Origin: Collinsella sp. AF02-46-1
Lineage (GTDB): Bacteria; Actinomycetota; Coriobacteriia; Coriobacteriales; Coriobacteriaceae
Length of the DNA stretch: 26,115 bases
Direction of reading: 5' to 3'
NCBI RefSeq assembly: GCF_003465825.1
Contig: NZ_QSBV01000023.1
Span: 1-26,115, forward strand
Shown: in pieces, positions 22,551 through 26,115 of the stretch
Layout: the number at the start of each line of letters is the position of its first letter
Position numbering within the stretch: position 1 is the stretch's first letter
The notes under the pieces: model-generated
Seen by the model: the letters and a program-made list of their open reading frames with translations, nothing else
Told to the model about the DNA's origin: nothing
The model's database searches: none
Made by a program: the position numbers and the translations under genes

Positions 22551-23969
22551 ATGTCAAAGTACAAGATCGTCTACCGCGACGCCAACCCCTCCTGGCAGGA
22601 ACTCTGCCCCGTCAGGGTACTGGCCGTCCAGGTCTCCAGGGACACCGAGACGGGAGCTTGCTTCCTCCAGACAAAGATCGTCAACGTATCGACGAAACCC
22701 ATCAGCCGCATAGAGTTCACGGTCGGGCTCGAGGGCGAGGGAGGGGAGACGGAGAACGTCGACTTCTCGCTCCTAGATGCCGACCTGCCCGCCGGCGAGG
22801 TGCTCAGGCCCAAGGCGGTGAGAATCAAGCTGTCTGTTATCACCGGCTCGCGTGCCGTTGTGACCCGAGCGGACTGCGAGACGTCCTTCGACGACCCGGT
22901 CGACATCGATAACCCCGCGCCACTCGCGCTCAACGGAATCGAGGAGTCGGAACGCGATGTCCTGCTCTCCGAGATGGGCGCCGATGCCTGCAAATGCTCG
23001 GGTGTCCATTCCGAGCACGAGGGATGGTGGCAGTGCGGCTGCGGGGCGGTGAACCTCAAGCGCGGAACCTGCTGGAACTGCGGCGCCGTGCGCGAGAAAC
23101 TGGCGGATCTGGAAGATGCCGCGTTCCTGGATGAATCCAGAAGGGACAGGGTCTACAAGACGAGCGTCGCGATACTCGAGAAGGGCAACAGGAAGGAAGC
23201 TGAGGCCGCAAAGGAAAGCCTCGAGAGGCTGGCCGAGCAGGGATACGGGGACTCGGGCGAGAAGGCAAGAGAGGCCGGCGCGAAGATTGCGAACCTCTCC
23301 AAAAGGAGGAAGAAAATAGCCGTCGCGGCTGTCGCGGGCATCGTCCTGCTTGCCGTCATGGTCGCCATCTCGCCCCTGCCGTCCATGCTCGAAGCAAGGG
23401 CGGACATGAAGGCGGAGCAGGAGAAAATCGAAAGCGTCGCGATTGAGCAGACCGTCGAACTGGGAACATATTCGGGCGAGCTCTCGGCTTATACAGGAAA
23501 GGATATCGAGGGCCAACCGATTGAATGGATAGTCCTCCACAAGGAGGGCGACAGGGCTCTCCTCATGACCGAGCATTGCATCGATGAGATGGAATTCAAC
23601 GAGAATGGAGACGTATGGGACTTCAAGTCAAGCTCGCTGTATAGGTATCTGAACGGACCCTTCATAGAATACGCCTTCAACGATGCCGAGCGCAGGATTT
23701 TAGCAGGCGACGTAACGATTCTAGACTCCTGGAGCGATTACCTTAGCGAGGATAATATGTACGCGACTCTAGCCGGCACGGACGTCCCCGAGGCATGGTG
23801 GGCTTCCGATATAGAGAAATGCGAAGACGATTCATATGGGGCCTACTACGCCGGTCAACCCTTGACTAGTTACATTGACGAAGAAGGTGGCATCTCCTGC
23901 GGCGACCTCGGCAGCACGCAGGATTCGACTCTCGGAGTTCGCCCAGCCATCTGGGTCAAATTGAATTAG
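22551..23969 (+). CDS. Zinc-ribbon, single-TM, DUF6273-domain protein
   Basis: This 472-residue protein has a β-rich N-terminal domain (~1-125; SRIEFTVGLEGEGG…). A zinc ribbon follows with Cys162/Cys164 and Cys174-W-N-Cys177, then a charged Sel1-like helical stretch (~195-250). One transmembrane helix (~256-275) comes next. The C-terminal domain shows the DUF6273 order: IEWIVLHKEGDRALLMTE, an SSLYRYLNG helix, FNDAERRIL, WWAS and a final LGVRPAIWVKLN. By the positive-inside rule the zinc ribbon is cytoplasmic and the DUF6273 domain outside. Unlike the pilin fusion, its C-terminus keeps the ordinary GVRPA ending, with no sign of diversification. A sensory or receptor role is conceivable but not shown. 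Confidence 0.8.
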   Translation: MSKYKIVYRDANPSWQELCPVRVLAVQVSRDTETGACFLQTKIVNVSTKPISRIEFTVGLEGEGGETENVDFSLLDADLPAGEVLRPKAVRIKLSVITGSRAVVTRADCETSFDDPVDIDNPAPLALNGIEESERDVLLSEMGADACKCSGVHSEHEGWWQCGCGAVNLKRGTCWNCGAVREKLADLEDAAFLDESRRDRVYKTSVAILEKGNRKEAEAAKESLERLAEQGYGDSGEKAREAGAKIANLSKRRKKIAVAAVAGIVLLAVMVAISPLPSMLEARADMKAEQEKIESVAIEQTVELGTYSGELSAYTGKDIEGQPIEWIVLHKEGDRALLMTEHCIDEMEFNENGDVWDFKSSSLYRYLNGPFIEYAFNDAERRILAGDVTILDSWSDYLSEDNMYATLAGTDVPEAWWASDIEKCEDDSYGAYYAGQPLTSYIDEEGGISCGDLGSTQDSTLGVRPAIWVKLN

Positions 23970-23998
23970 CAATCGATTTTTCCATCGGTTAAATTGTG

Positions 23999-24031
23999 AA
24001 GGTGGCTTCCGAACCATCGGGAGCCACCTTT
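23999..24031 (+). terminator. Terminator after the DUF6273 gene
   Basis: AAGGTGGCT pairs with AGCCACCTT around a 14-base loop that can extend the stem, followed by TTA. It lies 30 bases after the stop codon. The U tract is short. Confidence 0.65.
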
Positions 24032-24292
24032 ATGCGTTCACTTGAACTTGGCTATTGCCGTGCCTTGGGAAGGATTACGCCGGGGGCATTCTTGTTGGAG
24101 TTGCCATGCAGTGTATTCGGGCTGACGTTTCAGTCGGAACAATCCAGATGAAGACTCCGGCACTGCTCAAACATTCCCGTTTAGTCATATACGTCACTGA
24201 AATCGCACTTGGCACCGAGACCAGTTACGTCCACATCCGCGTCCGGAACGAATCGAAGCGGTATCCCGTTTCAAAACGAAGCCTCGGTCCAT
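24032..24292. other. Intergenic stretch without a recognised gene
   Basis: One 79-codon frame (24055-24294) fits here, but it has no ribosome site and no recognisable family or typical composition. The stretch borders a decayed gene and is probably remnant DNA. Confidence 0.4.
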
Positions 24293-24493
24293 GAAGGAGA
24301 CTTTCCCATATACATAGATTAAGATAATACCGTGTATGACGAATATGAACTTGAGCATATTCCGTCCGTATTCATACTGGATGATCAAGGAAACATCATC
24401 GGCTTATCCGAAGGAGAGGAAGAACCTCTTGCCTTATTAAAGAAATACGCCAAATACAACGGATATAAAGCGGAAGGAGGCGACATCAAGTAA
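24293..24493 (+). pseudogene. Thioredoxin-like protein, 3' fragment with in-frame stop
   Basis: One frame reads EGDFPIYID, stop, DNTVYDEYELEHIPSVFILD, then DQGNIIG and a helix LALLKKYAKYNGYKAEGG. This is the second half of a thioredoxin/TlpA fold, with the cis-proline motif in HIPSVF. The TAA at 24320-24322 replaces a codon that is often Gln or Asn there (…YLDQDN…). The upstream half with CxxC is missing. Codon use is AT-rich compared with the core genes. It precedes a broken secreted-peptide gene, so the two may come from one peptide-export cassette (inference). Confidence 0.6.
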
Positions 24494-24522
24494 CTATCAA
24501 AGGCCAGATTAAGGAGCCAGCC

Positions 24523-24929
24523 ATGAAGAAATGCCTGCCCTCCATCGTCTCAGCAGCTCTTTGCCTCTCCCTTGTCATGACACCATTTGTGCCCGTTGCG
24601 GCAGCCCATGCCGACGAGGGATCTCCCGCCGAGAGCAGCGAGATCTACGTCGGAGACAACTACGACGAAAAGTACGATATATCCCTTTTTTTGAGCGCGG
24701 GCGCTGCACGGATTCATATTCCAAGGCGTGGTGCGATTCTCACGGATCTGCAAATAACCGCACCGTCCCTCACAAGGTCACGCTGAACACGAAGGAGGAG
24801 GCTTGCCTGCGCGATCTCTAGCTTGCTGGCACCGCTGAAGTTATCGCCGGTCTCGTGACAACCGGTCCTAGCGGCGGCTTTTTTGCAACCGCAATGACAT
24901 CGTACCGACTTTTCACTTGCATGTTCTGA
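24523..24929 (+). pseudogene. Secreted small protein, broken by frameshift and TAG
   Basis: ATG 24523 follows AAGGAG and opens a clear signal peptide (MKKCLPSIVSAALCLSLVMT…AAAHA, cleavage near residue 30). The present frame runs to 24786 (87 residues). After the T7 run at 24686-24692, another frame looks more protein-like: FERGRCTDSYSKAWCDSHG, then VTLNTKEEACLRDL. It meets TAG at 24819-24821 and continues as LAGTAEVIAGLVTTGPSGG up to TGA 24927-24929. Adding one T and reading through TAG would give a ~135-residue secreted protein with a hydrophobic, Gly-rich C-terminus, as in some bacteriocins. It may instead be a short live gene or a slipping locus. The bacteriocin idea is inference. Confidence 0.5.
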
Positions 24930-24941
24930 AAGGAAGTTGCC

Positions 24942-25181
24942 ATGCTGTCGCAAAATCAATCGAGATACTTGAACACAATCGGCTTTGCCCTGCTTGCATT
25001 ACTCTTTGCTAGCGACCTTTTGCTGAAACCGCCCAAGGAATTCGTTTCGCTTGCCATATCCTGCATTTCCGCCCTTGACTTTACGGCAACCCTATTCGTC
25101 GGACTAAAGGAGAGGAAAAAAGGCGCAGTCGCCGCATCCGCCGTAGGCGTGATCATAGCCATTGCGTCATTCTTTATCTGA
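24942..25181 (+). CDS. Small three-helix membrane protein
   Basis: This 79-residue protein starts with ATG behind AAAGGAAG at 24942. Hydrophobic stretches lie at ~10-28 (LNTIGFALLALLFASDLLL), ~35-56 and ~62-79 (AVAASAVGVIIAIASFFI), with a basic loop KERKKG between the last two. It follows a decayed secreted-peptide gene by 12 bp, the place where an immunity protein would sit in a bacteriocin operon. The family is not recognised and the immunity role is inferred from position alone. Confidence 0.65.
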   Translation: MLSQNQSRYLNTIGFALLALLFASDLLLKPPKEFVSLAISCISALDFTATLFVGLKERKKGAVAASAVGVIIAIASFFI

Positions 25182-25193
25182 CACATTGGTGAT

Positions 25194-25510
25194 CTAGGGG
25201 CGATATCGTAGGAATACGACCGGGAGAGCCGGGACCAGATTGCCCGGGTTGCCCGGTCGGCTCGCGCGACGGCGCGGCGGTTCCACAGAAAGCTCTCCGG
25301 ACTTCACACCGTTTCTGATCGCATTGTAGACAGCCATCTCGTCTTCGCTGTCGGCGAGCACGCGGTGTGCGTCGTCGTTTTGGATGTCCAGTAAATCTCG
25401 AAGGTCCTCCATGCACCAGCGTCCGAGATTTGGCCATGCGCGTTGCGCGAGCTGATAAGTGTCGATTGCGATGTTGTAGTTAAAGTCCAGGCCAAAGCCG
25501 TCCCAGGCAG
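25194..25510 (-). pseudogene. DnaQ-type 3'-5' exonuclease, 3' remnant
   Basis: On the minus strand, one frame reads SAWDGFGLDFNYNIAIDTYQ, then LAQRAWPNLGRWCMEDLRDLL and AHRVLADSEDEMAVYNAI. This matches the second half of DEDDh exonucleases, whose final His and Asp are in AHRALAD. The first half with the DxE motif is absent, and stop codons precede the fragment (TGA TAA at 25525-25530), inside the 40-bp repeat. The tail after GELSVEPPRRRA is unlike the family and ends at TAG 25194. It is a truncated gene, probably cut by the repeat. Confidence 0.6.
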
Positions 25511-25523
25511 AACGGCTTTGTTT

Positions 25524-25563
25524 CCTTGATTATCAACTTTATCCGGACACTTCCCGCATTCAT
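25524..25563 (-). repeat. 40-bp dispersed repeat, copy B
   Basis: On the minus strand this is 90% identical (36/40) to positions 1-40. It starts inside the left arm of the hairpin at 25553-25588 and ends where the exonuclease remnant loses its reading frame. Confidence 0.7.
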
Positions 25564-25588
25564 CCGTGCGTGTACGGATGAATGCGGG
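25553..25588. repeat. 15-bp inverted repeat
   Basis: CCCGCATTCATCCGT and ACGGATGAATGCGGG pair perfectly around GCGTGT. No U tract follows on either strand. It forms one edge of the dispersed repeat, so it may be part of a mobile or palindromic repeat unit. Confidence 0.65.
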
Positions 25589-25597
25589 GCTCGATAG

Positions 25598-25626
25598 CCC
25601 GGCGGCCTGATCGGCAGGCCGCCGGG
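25598..25626 (-). terminator. GC-rich hairpin after the minus-strand gene
   Basis: A 12-bp perfect stem CCCGGCGGCCTG/CAGGCCGCCGGG lies five bases past the stop of the gene at 25632. It has no U tract, so it may act as an mRNA end-stabiliser or a weak terminator. Confidence 0.5.
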
Positions 25627-25631
25627 AACTC

Positions 25632-26060
25632 TCACTCCTCGATAAAAGCCGGCACCCGGTTAGTCCTGCGCATCTTGAAATCGCCAGTTTCGTGGGAGAC
25701 GTAGAGAATGCCGTCCATCCCGTCTCGCGATGCATATGAAAGGTGAACAGAACCGCAATCCGCTCCATCATCGTCGAGAAGATCGAACGAATTCGGATCG
25801 CTCGTTGCGGCCAAACGACCACTCAGACAAGAGCCATCGCCATTACAGATTTGCCATTCCATGTCTTCGCCTGCAAGAATCGCCATAGACGGCCTGGTCG
25901 CGCCATCGTTGACATACATCCCGTCTATGCCAAAACCGTTCTCAGCGCCATCGATAAACGATTGCTCGGACCTATACCTCGCAAATGATGCACATAGAAC
26001 CATTGCAAGACAAAGTACAGAGCCAACAATCGCTATCTTTGCATAGCTCTTGCCTATCAT
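25632..26060 (-). CDS. Membrane-anchored or secreted protein of unknown function
   Basis: This 142-residue protein starts at ATG 26060, eight bases behind AAGGAGG; GTG 26069 lies within that site and is less likely. One hydrophobic segment (~7-26, IAIVGSVLCLAMVLCASF) acts as signal or anchor. The rest is acidic and probably outside the cell, with cysteines in ICNGDGSC and GADCGS that could form disulfides. No family is recognised. It starts two bases after the stop of an upstream minus-strand gene, so the two are likely cotranscribed. Confidence 0.75.
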   Translation of the reverse strand: MIGKSYAKIAIVGSVLCLAMVLCASFARYRSEQSFIDGAENGFGIDGMYVNDGATRPSMAILAGEDMEWQICNGDGSCLSGRLAATSDPNSFDLLDDDGADCGSVHLSYASRDGMDGILYVSHETGDFKMRRTNRVPAFIEE

Positions 26061-26061
26061 G

Positions 26062-26115
26062 TCATTCACCTCCTTCGTATGTATCGAGGTATTCCTGCTT
26101 GAGCGTCTGCGAGGA
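26062..26115 (-). CDS. Partial CDS, C-terminal 17 residues
   Basis: An open minus-strand frame enters from the right edge, reads SSQTLKQEYLDTYEGGE and stops with TGA at 26064-26062. Its last codons overlap the AAGGAGG ribosome site of the next gene, as is usual within operons. Too little is present to identify it. Confidence 0.55.
   Translation of the reverse strand, partial: SSQTLKQEYLDTYEGGE

Noticed and set aside
24055..24294. 79-codon plus-strand frame
   Set aside because: No ribosome site and no recognisable sequence; surrounded by gene remnants.
25304..25822. 172-codon minus-strand frame
   Set aside because: It crosses two hairpins and the dispersed repeat, and overlaps both the exonuclease remnant and the gene at 25632-26060 in other, better-supported frames.
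20604..26115. DGR template repeat or reverse transcriptase in the window
   Set aside because: I looked for a near-copy of the pilin 3' end on both strands and for RT motifs such as YxDD and found neither. The DGR proposal therefore rests on the variable tail only.

Overview
The window looks like chromosome of a high-GC, Gram-positive gut actinobacterium of the class Coriobacteriia, most likely Collinsella. This rests on base composition, short or overlapping gene junctions, the family content (condensin scpAB, DUF512 radical SAM, PlsC/PlsY/GpsA lipid genes) and the type of intergenic repeats. The genus is inferred from memory of these families, not from a search.

Layout. Positions 1-3300 are a tRNA-rich, repeat-rich stretch: tRNA-Val(CAC), a PD-(D/E)XK-like (DUF559-type) accessory protein, two near-identical tRNA-Ala(GGC) units, a minus-strand CAU tRNA, and two copies of a ~150-bp element with inverted ends. 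Positions 3328-20407 are one long run of seventeen plus-strand genes with almost no gaps: ABC-F ATPase, small membrane protein, M50 site-2 protease, scpA, scpB, rluB-type pseudouridine synthase, cmk, plsC, ispH, DUF512 radical SAM protein, der, plsY, gpsA, rpe, cysteine desulfurase, NIF3 protein, coiled-coil/zinc-ribbon protein and coaBC. This core block joins chromosome segregation, ribosome function, phosphatidic-acid synthesis, isoprenoid synthesis, Fe-S/sulfur supply and CoA synthesis. A tRNA-Pro(GGG) with its own promoter and terminator closes it.

Positions 20600-26115 are accessory. A hairpin-rich non-coding stretch is followed by the most interesting locus: a minus-strand gene that encodes a Flp-type prepilin N-terminus joined to a C-terminal DUF6273-like domain. 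Its last ~40 residues are rich in N/Y/S/D/C/G, as in targets of diversity-generating retroelements (DGRs). Just inside its start is an uninterrupted run of ten Gs, with two closely spaced ATGs in different frames behind one Shine-Dalgarno, so the gene is probably phase-variable. Across a 22-bp palindrome lie two divergent genes: a small membrane protein and a zinc-ribbon/TM/DUF6273 protein. No reverse transcriptase or template repeat is visible in the window, so the DGR idea is an inference.

The right end holds decaying genes: a thioredoxin-like fragment with an in-frame stop, a secreted-peptide gene broken at a T7 run and a TAG codon, a small membrane protein and a DnaQ-type exonuclease remnant. 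It also holds a secreted or anchored protein of unknown function and the tail of one more gene. A 40-bp repeat occurs at both ends of the window (1-40 and, inverted, 25524-25563).
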